Source: Prillingera fragicola (taxonomy: Eukaryota; Basidiomycota; Tremellomycetes; Trichosporonales; Trichosporonaceae). Taken from it: 64,000 nucleotides of DNA. The notes beneath the pieces were generated by a model. It ran no database searches, was not told the DNA's origin, and saw only the letters and a program-made list of their open reading frames with translations. The stretch lies in the NCBI GenBank assembly GCA_002335605.1, contig BEDY01000001.1:2604001-2668000 (forward strand), given 5' to 3'. Below, in pieces: positions 54,510 to 64,000 of the stretch. Both the position numbers and the translations under genes were made by a program. Numbering within the stretch: the stretch's first letter is position 1; every line of letters starts with the position of its first letter.

Positions 54510-55515
54510 CTAAGCCTTGAGGAATCGATCGATGACCCCCCGCCGCTCGCCGGCCGCAGCCGCACACCGCGCGAGCGCCGCGCTCGCAGCGGATTTAGTC
54601 GAGCTCTTGGCGCTCGCTGCTGCCGTGCGTGCGCTGGCGGCCGCTTTGGTCGCGGACGCCACGGCCCGGGTCGCCCCGAGAGAAGAGGTCTTGGGGACTG
54701 GCGCCGGAATGCGGGTCGGGGTCGGTCGTGGCTGCGGGGTCGGGGTGGGCGTTGACACGGAGGCGGTGGCGGAGACGATGCGGTGGGGCGGGAGGGAGGT
54801 TATGGGCTTGCCTGCTGCTGGCTTTAGGACTGGTGTTGGCGAAGCTGTGGATGTGGGGTCTGCGCTGGTGTGCCGCGGTGGTGCTTGAGTCGGGGCCGAG
54901 AGGCTAGCCACAGAGGTGCTCCGTGATGGGGATCCCGACTCGGGGCTCACGCGGCGCGCACCCCACGGCCACTTGGCTGCCGTCTCTGCCGGCATCGTCC
55001 GCTCACGAATAGGACTCAATGGCTTGGTCCATGAGCCGCCGCGGGAGGGTGGGCGAGGGAGGGGCTTGTTGTTGAGGTTCGGGGCGGAGGAGGCGCTGGC
55101 CGTCGAGTTGATACTGCTTGAGCTTGATGCGCTTGAGACCGAGTCGACGGAGACTCGGCGCGACACTGAATAGGCCCGGCGTGAGGAGCCGACTGACACT
55201 CGGCGAGAGGCCGTGGATACGCTTGAGAGGGAGTGGGAGCGGGCTAACGGGCAAGACCAGTCTGTGCTGGACGAGGCCGAGACGCTGATGACCGTTGACG
55301 GGCAGGCTTGAGACGCAGTGCGCTTGGTTGCAGGTCGCAACACAGCGCTAAAGTCTTGGTCTGGACGTCAGGCAAGATCATACAAAGGCTCACCCACCGC
55401 CGTCTACTGGATCGATAATCCGCACGCACACTGCCGCTTCAAGGCAGGCGCGCATGTCCGTGTCGAGAGCGCTTGCGGCTGCGCGCCACTCGTCCTGGAT
55501 TGCGCCGTAGTCCAT
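54510..55515 (-). CDS. Ser/Pro/Ala-rich basic protein, unknown
   Basis: Exons 55398..55515 and 54510..55360 with a 37-base intron (GTGGGT, CCTGAC branch, CCAG) give 322 residues. The N-terminal 50 residues look folded and helical (MDYGAIQDEWRAAASALDTD, MRACLEAAVCVRIIDPVD). The remainder is disordered, rich in Ser, Pro, Thr and Arg. It contains a Pro-rich SH3-ligand-like patch (NKPLPRPPSRGGSWTKP) and an Ala/Lys/Thr repeat tail (VASATKAAASARTAAASAKS), ending VIDRFLKA. No family is recognised. The intron choice is supported because only phase 1 joins the two frames without a stop. Confidence 0.65.
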
Positions 55516-56240
55516 GGCGACGAGGAAATAGGTGACGGTTAGAGTGTAGGACAGCAGGTGAGTGTAGGATTGAGTGTTTGGACAACAAGAAGCAACGTAT
55601 CGCGCATCACCAGCCAAGGGCAGTGCTACGCCATCGGTTTGTTGACGTGGGCTGTCGCTGCCGACGCCGCCATATCACCAAGCCCTCGATTGTCCTGGAT
55701 CATCGGCGTGATTTTTTTTTGGGTGAGCTTTTGTATGAGCATATGCAGCGTGCATGCATGCACAGTCGTACAGGAGCACAGGTGCATAGAGGTCTCCCTG
55801 GAGTGGCGTCGGCGCCGGTGAGCAGGTGAGCAGGGAGTTGGGATGGGATCAAGCCCTGGTCGCGTGGTATGAGCCGAATATGGCTGGGGACTGTCATTGG
55901 GGTGAGTACCGACGACACTCTTGTTGACACTGGCACGGGTGTTCAGCGCAGTCGTCCAGTGCACGAGAGAGAGCAAGAGAGCGAGTGCAAGTGTGGACTA
56001 CTGCTCGGGTCCTCTCTTCAAGAGCTCAAAGAAGTTCAACATGTACCACCCACGCACATGCTCGTCAACGATCAGGCACCACCTAAATGACGTCCTGTCG
56101 GCCGAGCCCGAAGTCGTACAAAGTAACCATATGGGTCCATTCTCCTCTCTTTCTCTTTCTGGAGCTACTTTACTCAATCTGACCTACTCTCATCCCCCAT
56201 CCTTGACCTCTCACGCACTCTCTACAGTAGAGTCAGCGCC
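55516..56240. other. Divergent intergenic region
   Basis: These 725 bases hold the promoters of the minus-strand orphan and the plus-strand carboxypeptidase. The last 100 bases are CT-rich. A short T8 run lies near 55711. No gene. Confidence 0.55.
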
Positions 56241-57980
56241 ATGCACGCTCTCACTCTCCTATCCCTCCTCGCTCCCATCGCGACTGCCTTCCACCTGCCA
56301 ACGGCTCAGGATGCTCTAGGTCTCGCTTCAGACCTCCTAGAGAGCAGCGGCATCAGCGACACCATCCTCACCCCCGCCAGCGACATTACTCTGGCCAGCA
56401 TTCCATCCGAGGAAGAGTACATTATCACCTCGGCAGAGCACCCTGTGAGTGTCCGCAACGACTAGTACAACAGAGAGACTGACCCGTCTCAGAACCACAA
56501 GGTGCGCATCAAGTCGACTGACGGTTGGTGCGACCCCGACGTCCACTCGTACGCTGGGTAGGTGTTTGTGCCAGAGTGCTGCAATTCAGTATAGCTGACT
56601 CTGGAGCTACTTTGACGTTGGCGGAGGCAAGGACCTCTTCTTCACCTTTTTCGAGTCGCGCGGCAACCCCAAAAAGGACCCCGTCCTCCTCTGGATCAAC
56701 GGTAGGTAGCCAAGCACCCTGTGCAGTGCTTACGACTAGGTGGACCCGGATGCTCGTCGGCGCTTGGTCTCCTGATGGAGCTTGGTCCGTGCACTATCAA
56801 CGACAACCCCAAGTCGGTCAACGACACCAAGGTCAACCCCCATGCGTGGAACGAGCACGTAGGTGTTGAGTGGTTGGGAGAGAAACTGACGACAGGCCAA
56901 CGTCTTCTTTGTCGACTCGCCTGTTAACGTTGGTTTCAGTCACGCACGTAACGGCCAGGTTGTCGGCACCGCCGAGGCTGCGGGCCAGGACATGGCCGTC
57001 TTTATCTCGATGGTGGGTGACCTTGTGCAAGCAGGTTCTGATGACAGTTCTTCGACACCTTCAAGGAGTTTGAGGGCCGCGCGTTCCACATGGCCGGCGA
57101 GTCTTACGGTGGCCGCTACCTCCCCGTCTTTGCCTCTGCCGTTTACGACAACAACAAGAAGCTCGAGAAGGCGGGCAAGAAGCCCGTCAACCTCCAGAGT
57201 GTCATGATTGGCAACGGTATGACCTCATGGTACAAGACCATGGCGTCCTACGTCCCCTACCAGTGCACTATCCACGCCGACCTCAACCACACCGTCCTCG
57301 ACATTCAAAACTGCGTGTCGATGAACGAAGCTCTGCCCAAGTGCAACAAGATGGTCACCAAGTCGTGCATCGACTCGCACGACTACACCGAGTGTGCTTT
57401 GGCCATGGCCTACTGCGACGAGACTATCGGCTCGTCCTTTGTCCGAGCCGGCGTCAACCCTTACGACGTCTCCAAGCCCTGCACCCTCGAGGAGCTCGCC
57501 GACTCGCTCTGCTACCCGGCGACCAAGAAGCTTGGCGCCTACCTCAACATGCCCGACGTGCGTGCTCGCCTCGGCGTGGACCCCGACAAGGGCCAGTGGG
57601 CGTCCTGCAACCCGGGCGTCGGCTTTGAGTTCCGCGCAAACCTCGACTCGTCAAGCCAGACCTGGCTGTACGTCTCCGAGCTGCTCGAGCGCGGCGTCCG
57701 CGTCCTCAACTATGTCGGCACCCTCGACTTTATCTGCAACTACATTGGCAACGAGATGTGGATGGAGGACCTGCACTGGACCGGCCAGGCGGAGTACAAC
57801 AAGGCAAAGCTCGAGGAGTGGAAGGTCAAGGACAAGGTCGCGGGGGAGTACAAAACCGCAGGCAACCTGACTTTCCTCAAGGTCTTCGGCGCCGGCCACA
57901 TGGTGCCCATGGACCAGCCAGAGCACTCGTCCGTGTTTGTCAAGAACTGGCTCGACGCCAAGCCTGTCAACAAGAAGTAG
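56241..57980 (+). CDS. Serine carboxypeptidase (S10, carboxypeptidase Y-like)
   Basis: Exons 56241..56444, 56493..56557, 56607..56701, 56740..56858, 56896..57012 and 57048..57980 give 510 residues. Introns are 35-49 bases. Residues 1-16 form a signal peptide ([16 protein letters not shown]), followed by a propeptide to about residue 90. The oxyanion region is WINGGPGCSS. The catalytic triad is Ser219 (GESYGG), Asp427 (GTLDFICNY) and His484 (GAGHMVP). The conserved [11 protein letters not shown] loop and numerous Cys and Asn-glycosylation sites fit a vacuolar or secreted enzyme. It removes C-terminal residues from peptides. Closest in layout to yeast Prc1/CPY. Confidence 0.95.
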
Positions 57981-59569
57981 GCGGGGCGGGCGAGCAATTT
58001 TGAAGAGACAAGGCCATCTCGCTAGTCTGTAGGCGTATGCAGTGGACTATCTTGCGACCAGTGGAACAGCGGTGTGCATTGCCGTTGAGGCCCCAGCGAG
58101 TCTGCCAACTGTGCCGTATGCTCGCCAGGCCATTATCTAACTAGTCAAGCTGCCGTACAGACTCGAGTCGAACCGTCCTGCAGAGTTGCGATACCATAGC
58201 CCCGCACTCGCTCCTCGAGCAGACTCTGAATCAACTTGCTGAGCGGGACTCGCGTTGGCTGCAACCGGTCTCGAGTTTAAGACGTCAGTAGAGTCTACTC
58301 AGTACTGCTACAGGGGGGCTCTGCTTCGTCGAGATGGGGATTAGTGCTCTACGCGTCGAGATGGGGAACGCGCTGAGAGTCGCCGCGAGGATTGCCAGCT
58401 TGGCGGGTGGGGCTGCTATTGACGCGCCGGGGACAACCCTATTCCCAGGATTCCAGTCCCACTTGCCTGCCCTGCATGTAGCCAGAAGAGAGAGATGCAC
58501 AATGCAGTTATACTCTACATAGATTGCGCGAGATACTCGGCAGAACTTGGTGTCGCTACTTGGCTGGATGCCGGACCGGAATACATCCGGACCCGGGCCG
58601 AGTGTGGGAATCCATGATGCAGGCGGGGTATACGACGAGGCGGCGACCATGGAGCGTATCGATAGCGATACCCCTCCCCCTACGCCGCCAGCATCTACCT
58701 CCTCCCTGTCCTATCTATACATGAGAGGAGCAGCGGTACCCTGCATCGCGTTGAGAAAGACACACTCTGAGCGTGGCTGGGAGCTCAGGGCCCACCTTGT
58801 GCGTTTCTCGAGCGCATGGATGGATGCATAGACCTAAGGGTCCAGCAGCTGTAGTGTGTATTGTCAAACTGTGCAAGCAGCAGCAGCAGCGATGCGTGCG
58901 AGGTTGGTGACCAGGGCAAGGAGGTGTGGGGTCACCGGACCCAGTTCCAAGTCCAGTCCTTTGCAGGGGTTTGCGAGTTGGAGGAGTGGGAAACGAAGGC
59001 TGGCTAAGGGGCTCGATGTGGACCTTAGACCTTGGCCTAGAGCCTCGAGCGAAAGGGCCGTTGCGGGGTAGATTAGAGCGTTTGCTGGATAGGATAACAC
59101 GAGGCTGTGGCTGCGAGGGGTGCGTACCGAGGCTGCAGGATCCGAGAACACTCTTTGCACTCGAGGGGAGGCTGCTGTGCGTGTCCGTGCTGGGCAGTGA
59201 GAGCCATGTTCTGCTCGAAATGAGATGAAAGGCAGCCGTCCCTGTCGATCCCTGGAAGGCGCTTAAACCACCAGGTCACCGGGGCACCAGGGCGCAGCAT
59301 CCAGGCACACACAGGAGGGGGATCAGCAGCCGCGTGTGATCGGCATGAAAAGCACGTGGCTGATTGCTTCCGTGGATGTGCCACGTGCAGGCACCACAAC
59401 TGATACGCGTCAACAACACGAATGACGTGTACATATCTCAGGCACCACCGCCCGCAAGATTTCAGTAATCCGTTCCAGTCCAGCCCGGTGACTTCGGATC
59501 TCTGCTGGGCATCGCAACTCACTATCCTACTCTTTTCCTTGTCCTAATCCCACAACAAAAGCAGTCAAG
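57981..59569. other. Intergenic: GUA1 upstream region
   Basis: 1.6 kb without a supported gene. A TCGAACC-type string near 58168 was checked as a tRNA T-arm and did not pair. Two CACGTG boxes lie near the GUA1 end. Confidence 0.55.
59353..59387. promoter_or_regulatory. Paired CACGTG boxes upstream of GUA1
   Basis: CACGTG occurs at 59353-59358 and again at 59382-59387, 29 bases apart and about 180-220 bases before the GUA1 ATG. This hexamer is the E-box bound by bHLH factors such as Cbf1/Pho4 in fungi. A binding role is inferred. Confidence 0.45.
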
Positions 59570-61268
59570 ATGGCCGCCAAGCAGGAGATCCACGACCTGT
59601 ACGACTCGATCCTCATCCTCGACTTTGGATCCCAGTACTCGCACCTCATCACCCGCCGATGCCGTGAGCTCAACGTGAGTCGACCACTATCAGTCGGTGG
59701 CGCTGACTCTGTGCCAGGTCTACTGCGAGATGCTGCCATGCACTCAGAAGATGGCCGACCTCAAGTGGAAGCCCAAGGGTGAGCTGCAACACGGCCCACG
59801 CATCAGCTAACAAACAGGTATCATTCTCTCGGGCTCGCCCTACTCGGTCTACGCCGACGACGCGCCTCACGTCGACCCCGCCGTCTTCGAGGCCGGTGTC
59901 CCCGTCATGGGTATCTGCTACGGTCTCCAGGAGATTGCCCTCACCAACGGCGGCAAGGTCGAGGCCCACTCGCACCGCGAGTACGGCTCGGCCCACATCC
60001 AGGTCATCAAGACTGGCAACCCCAACGCCGACCGCCTGTTTGAGGGCATCGAGTTTGGCACCGAGGGTCTCCAGGTCTGGATGAGCCACGGTGACCAGCT
60101 CACCTCGCTCCCCCCCGGATTCGTTACCGTCGCCCACACCCCCACCTCGCCCTTTACCGCCATTGCCCACGAGACCAAGCCCGTCTTTGGTGTCCAGTTC
60201 CACCCCGAGGTCACCCACTCGCCCAAGGGCAAGGAGGTCATTGGCGCCTTTGTCCACAACGTCTGTGGCATCAAGGGCGGATGGAGCATGGAGACCTTTA
60301 TCCCCAAGGAGATTGCGCGTATTCGTGAAATCTGCGGCGAGCAGGGTCAGGTTATCGGCGCCGTCTCGGGCGGTGTCGACTCGACTGTCGCCGCCAAGAT
60401 CATGCACGAGGCGATCGGCGACCGCTTCCACGCCATCATGGTCGACAACGGCGTTCTCCGTCTCGACGAGGCCAAGAAGGTCAAGAAGATGTTGACCGAG
60501 GACCTCGGCGTCAACCTCACCGTCGTGGACGCTTCCGACCTCTTCCTCGGCCGCCTCAAGGGCGTCGAGGACCCCGAGAAGAAGCGCAAGATTATCGGCA
60601 ACACTTTTATCGAGGTCTTTGAGGCCGAGGCTACCAAGATTGAGGAGGCTTGCAAGGCCGACACCACCAAGGGCCCCATCGAGTGGCTCCTCCAGGGCAC
60701 CCTTTACCCCGATGTTATCGAGTCGATCTCGTTCAAGGGCCCCTCGGCTACCATCAAGACCCACCACAACGTCGGTGGTCTCCTCGAGGACATGAAGCTC
60801 AAGCTCATCGAGCCTCTCCGTGAGCTCTTCAAGGACGAGGTCCGTGCCCTCGGCCGCCTCCTCGACATTCCCGCCCACCTCGTCGGCCGCCACCCCTTCC
60901 CCGGACCCGGACTTGCCATCCGTATCCTCGGCGAGGTCACCCGCGAGCAGATTACCATTCTCCAGCACGCCGACGAGATCTACATTGAGGAGATCCGCGC
61001 CGCCGGCCTCTACGACCAGATCTCGCAGGCCTTTGCCGCGCTCCTGCCCGTCAAGGCAGTCGGTGTCATGGGTGACGCCCGTACCTACGAGCAGGTCATT
61101 GCTCTCCGTGCCGTCAGCACCGAGGACTTTATGACTGCTGACTGGTTTGTCTTCCCCCCCGAGGTCCTCAAGAAGATCTCGAGCCGCATCACCAACGAGG
61201 TCCGCGGCATTAACCGTGTCACCTACGACATTACTTCCAAGCCCCCTGGAACCGTCGAGTGGCTGTAA
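59570..61268 (+). CDS. GUA1: GMP synthase (glutamine-hydrolysing)
   Basis: Exons 59570..59674, 59718..59778 and 59818..61268 give 538 residues. Introns are 43 and 39 bases. The N-terminal class I amidotransferase domain shows [15 protein letters not shown] and the catalytic Cys near residue 88 in GICYGLQE, with HPEVTHSP carrying the His/Glu. The ATP-pyrophosphatase domain has the P-loop [12 protein letters not shown] near residue 237. The dimerisation domain includes [18 protein letters not shown] and ends with PPGTVEW. It converts XMP to GMP with glutamine and ATP, the last step of guanine nucleotide synthesis. The length matches the family. Confidence 0.97.
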
Positions 61269-61841
61269 GCTATTGTAATGGGTGGAGATGATGCATTTAG
61301 ACCTGGATTCGTGTATACAGCGGGCAGCTTGCATGACCCAGGCTGACCCAAGCCATAGTGGCACTTCGGATCCGGTGGAATAGGAACATGGGTGTCAACC
61401 TGTGATCTCTGTACCTCGGTTCTCATCAAGACGTCGACAAAGAAGATGCACATTGCCATAGTTCCTACCCTATTATTGATATCCTGCTCTTTACATGCAT
61501 GCGCAGATCTCCAGAACTGCTACTTTCATTGCCATACCAACATCGTCCTAATGACAGGTATTAGCGGAATCTAATTTTGTATATCGGTTCCGAAATTGAA
61601 ATATGCTTCCGCTTGCCCCTGCAGTAACTACTGGAAATCTCAAAACGCGACCTACGAGAGACTACTGACGCAGTTATCGACATCTCTCTCTCTCCCTCCC
61701 TCCCCCTCCTTCTCTCTCGTTCTCGACTCCTTCAAAAGGGGCGTCTCTACACAGCACAAGAGCGCCCTCATACTCCCCCTCCCCCTCCCACCCAACATTC
61801 CACCCTCAAAACCCCTCCGCAAGCTCCAGGCTCAACCGGAA
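61269..61841. other. Intergenic: GCN1 promoter and leader
   Basis: 573 bases. The part from 61680 to 61800 is a strong CT-rich tract (CTCTCTCTCCCTCCCTCC) typical of fungal leaders. No gene. Confidence 0.6.
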
Positions 61842-64000
61842 ATGTCCACCACAGCCAAGGTCGGCTCGTGGCTTGGGTCTGGAGCGAAGGGCGACAAGGC
61901 AGAGGCCTACGAGTCTGGCTCGGAATCCGAAGCCTCGGTAGCAACCGCCTCGGACGCTGGGGACGACGCTGCTGCTGCCCCCCGCGCAGCCTCGCCCTCG
62001 GCACCTGTCACCCCGGCAGACGACGACGATGAGCTCGTGGCTGACGAGTCGGCGCGCGAGCGCAACATTGACTGGGAGGCCGTTATTCCCAAGGTCCGCG
62101 CGACGCTGCTTGACCGTAGTCAGAAGAGGAGAGAGCAGTTTGTGCAAAAGTACCTCTACGTGACCGACGAGTGTAAGTCGTTGCAGTGCGATGGCAGGCC
62201 AGAGCTGATGATACAGCTCCTGCTGCGGCCCAGATTCCTTTGTTGCTCCGCGAGCAGTTGTCGGCATTGACGGCCGCTTCGGATCTCAAGGCTATTGAGC
62301 TCAACGTTGGCGTGCTCGTTGAGTACGTCAAGCGTGACGAGAGGCAACAGGCGCCCCTCAAGCTCGGCGACAAGCTCGTCAAGTGGGCCGTGGGCGAGGT
62401 TGACAAGGCCGTCGCGTCCGCCAAGTCGACTACTGCGCTTGCCCTTCTCCCCCAGTTTACTCTTGTGCTCTCGCTCATCTCTGCGCTCAAGGAGTCACGC
62501 GGTGACGCCTTTGCCACCACCGCCCAGTTCTCGGACCTCATCTTTGCCCTCGCTGCCGTCACCGATGCCATGGAGTCGCGCTCTGCGACCGCTCACGGCG
62601 CTCGTGCCGAGCGTTTGCTGCACAAGATCAACATTCGTCTCTGGCGCGTGCTCCGGTCGCTAAGGACAGCTATCCCCGAGCTCGTCACGCTGCTCACCAC
62701 TAAGCCCCCTGTTCCCGTCCGAGCTGCTGTCCTCCTCGGCCACGTCGTTGGTGTCGCCCTCCGCCTCAAGGCGCCTAAAGACGAGCCTGCTCCCAAGTCG
62801 TACATCGAGGAGAACAAGGATGCCGTCATCAACTTTTACTCGACCAACATTCTCAGCACCAAGACGGCCCTCCCCCACCACGTTGCGATTGCCCTCCGCG
62901 AGTTCCTCGGTAACTTTGTCTCAGAGGAGGTACTCACCACCAAACTCATCCCCACCGCTGAGCGCATGCTCCTTCGTTCGCCCGAGATTGCTTTGCCGTT
63001 GACCGCAGACCTGCTGGACTGCTGCCCCGTCGACATTTCGTCCGTCATCCCCGCCAAGCTCGTCCCGGCAATCACCTCGGCTTCCAAGTCGAGCAACGCC
63101 GAGACCCGCGCAAAGTCGGTCGCATTGCTCAAGGCTGTCGTTCGCAGCACCAAGCAGCCCGAGGCGCTCGCCAAGCTTGCTACCGAGCTCCTTGCCCTCC
63201 CCAAGGGCGGCAAGACTGCCTCGGCTGAGCAGCGTGTTGCCCTCTACAACATGGTCGCAGCCATCCCTGCCCCAGCTTCGCAGGTTGTCGTTGACACCCT
63301 TCCCCCTCTCATTGCCAAGGAGGCCAACGAGGCGGCTCTTATTGCCCTCTCGGCTGCTCTGGGCGTTCACCTCTCGAATGTGCTCACCTCAGACCAGGCT
63401 ATCGCTGCCCCCGCGGCCACCGCTCTTGCAAAGGAGCTGGCCTCGACCAAGCTCGCTGCCCGCCGTGCCGTCTCGAACGCCGTCGGTACGGCCGCTTGGT
63501 GCGACTACCTCAAGAAGGACGGAGCCTTTTCGGCCGAGGGCGAAAAGTTCCTCGCCACTCTTGCCGCTCCTCTTGAGGCCAACCTCAAGACAGCCTCGGC
63601 CAACGCTCCTGCCAACGCGCCTGGTTTCCTTGAGGGTTATGTCGCCGTCGCTCTTGGTCTCGGCCCCCTCAAGGACCTTGCGTCCGCTGCCAAGCTCACC
63701 TCGAGCCCGGCAATCAAGGCCACCCTTGTCGCCACGCCCAAACCCTCGTTCATCCTCAACGACAAGGCATACGCCAAGCTCACAACCGCCGAGGATGAGA
63801 CCTGGCTCCTCCGCGCTCTCCGCGTGTTGATCGCTGCCGGCAACGTCGGTGACAAGGACGTCCGCGTCGCCCTCGGCCTCGCCCTTATCCACCTCGCCTT
63901 TGACTCGAAGTACCCCGAGGTTCGCCGCGACACGCTAGTGACCGTCTCGGACCTCACCAACGTTCAGCCCCAGCTCACCGCGCAGATTGTGCGCGAGGCT
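61842..64000 (+). CDS. GCN1: GCN1 translational activator, N-terminal part (runs off window)
   Basis: Exons 61842..62172 and 62217 to the window end, with a 44-base intron, give at least 704 residues. The first ~70 residues are Ala/Asp/Glu/Ser-rich and disordered. The rest is a HEAT-repeat solenoid of Leu/Ala-rich helix pairs. Segments such as VVGVALRLKAPKDEPAPKSY, DAVINFYSTNILSTKTALPH and LREFLGNFVSEEV match the N-terminal region of Gcn1. The full protein is about 2,600 residues, carries an eEF3-like segment and sits on collided ribosomes to activate Gcn2 under amino-acid starvation. Only the ribosome-binding N-terminus is present here. Confidence 0.88.

Noticed and set aside
58140..58260. 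tRNA-like TCGAACC/GGTTCGA string
   Set aside because: The bases around the putative T-loop do not form a five-pair stem, and no acceptor or anticodon stem could be placed.
59670..61364. 564-codon open frame on the minus strand
   Set aside because: Antisense shadow of GUA1. The Val/Leu/Gly/Asp-rich composition is typical of reversed biased codons.
1..64000. CRISPR arrays, prokaryotic operons, transposons or LTR elements
   Set aside because: No regularly spaced repeats, transposase or reverse transcriptase motifs, or terminal repeats were found. Gene structure is eukaryotic throughout.

Overview
This window is nuclear DNA from a fungus. Most genes are split by very short introns, commonly 32-60 bases, with GT..AG ends and a CTRAC branch site 8-20 bases before the acceptor. 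The DNA is GC-rich, and gene starts carry CT-rich leaders. The gene content (PRP5, CWC22, NOP2, SEC3, GCN1, GUA1, UBR7, a velvet protein) together with tiny introns suggests a basidiomycete yeast of the Tremellomycetes, perhaps Trichosporonales. The placement is an inference from gene structure, not from a marker gene. Nothing bacterial, viral or CRISPR-like was seen. All exon maps below were built by hand from splice signals and checked for reading-frame continuity.

Layout. 0-3.5 kb: the 3' end of a gene resembling a kinetochore Spc7/KNL1 tail, a 2.2 kb gap, then a secreted barwin/RlpA-like protein with a probable GPI tail (minus). 3.5-7 kb: a long gap. 7-13.4 kb: a low-complexity orphan (+), a 90-residue mitochondrial-type microprotein in four exons (minus), and SIP5 (minus). 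14.7-27 kb is dense in RNA-metabolism genes: TRIP4/RQT4 (minus), PRP5 (minus), UBR7/mlo2 (+), CWC22 (minus) and NOP2 (+), with two short bidirectional promoters. 27-31.3 kb: a MAT2B-like reductase and an AARSD1-type Ala-tRNA editing protein (minus), and IMP1 mitochondrial inner membrane protease (+). 31.3-38.4 kb: gene-poor, holding one velvet-family regulator (minus) recovered from six exons. 38.4-43.2 kb: SEC3 exocyst (minus) divergent from NAA38 (+). 44-50 kb: a single-pass membrane protein (minus) and a divergent pair of small Myb/SANT-like proteins. 50-55.5 kb: pirin (+), a membrane-anchored FG-repeat nucleoporin-like protein (+) and a Ser/Pro-rich orphan (minus). 56-64 kb: serine carboxypeptidase (+), GMP synthase (+) and the 5' part of GCN1 (+, cut by the window end).

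Functional themes. Spliceosome assembly (PRP5, CWC22), rRNA methylation (NOP2) and ribosome quality control or stress signalling (TRIP4/RQT4, GCN1) recur, but this looks like an ordinary housekeeping neighbourhood rather than a co-regulated cluster. The points most worth a second look are the FG protein with an N-terminal membrane helix (POM121-like layout in a fungus), the velvet protein with a domain split by a long disordered insert, the divergent SANT pair, the Gln at a zinc-ligand position in the AlaX-type editing protein, and several short tandem duplications in intergenic DNA.
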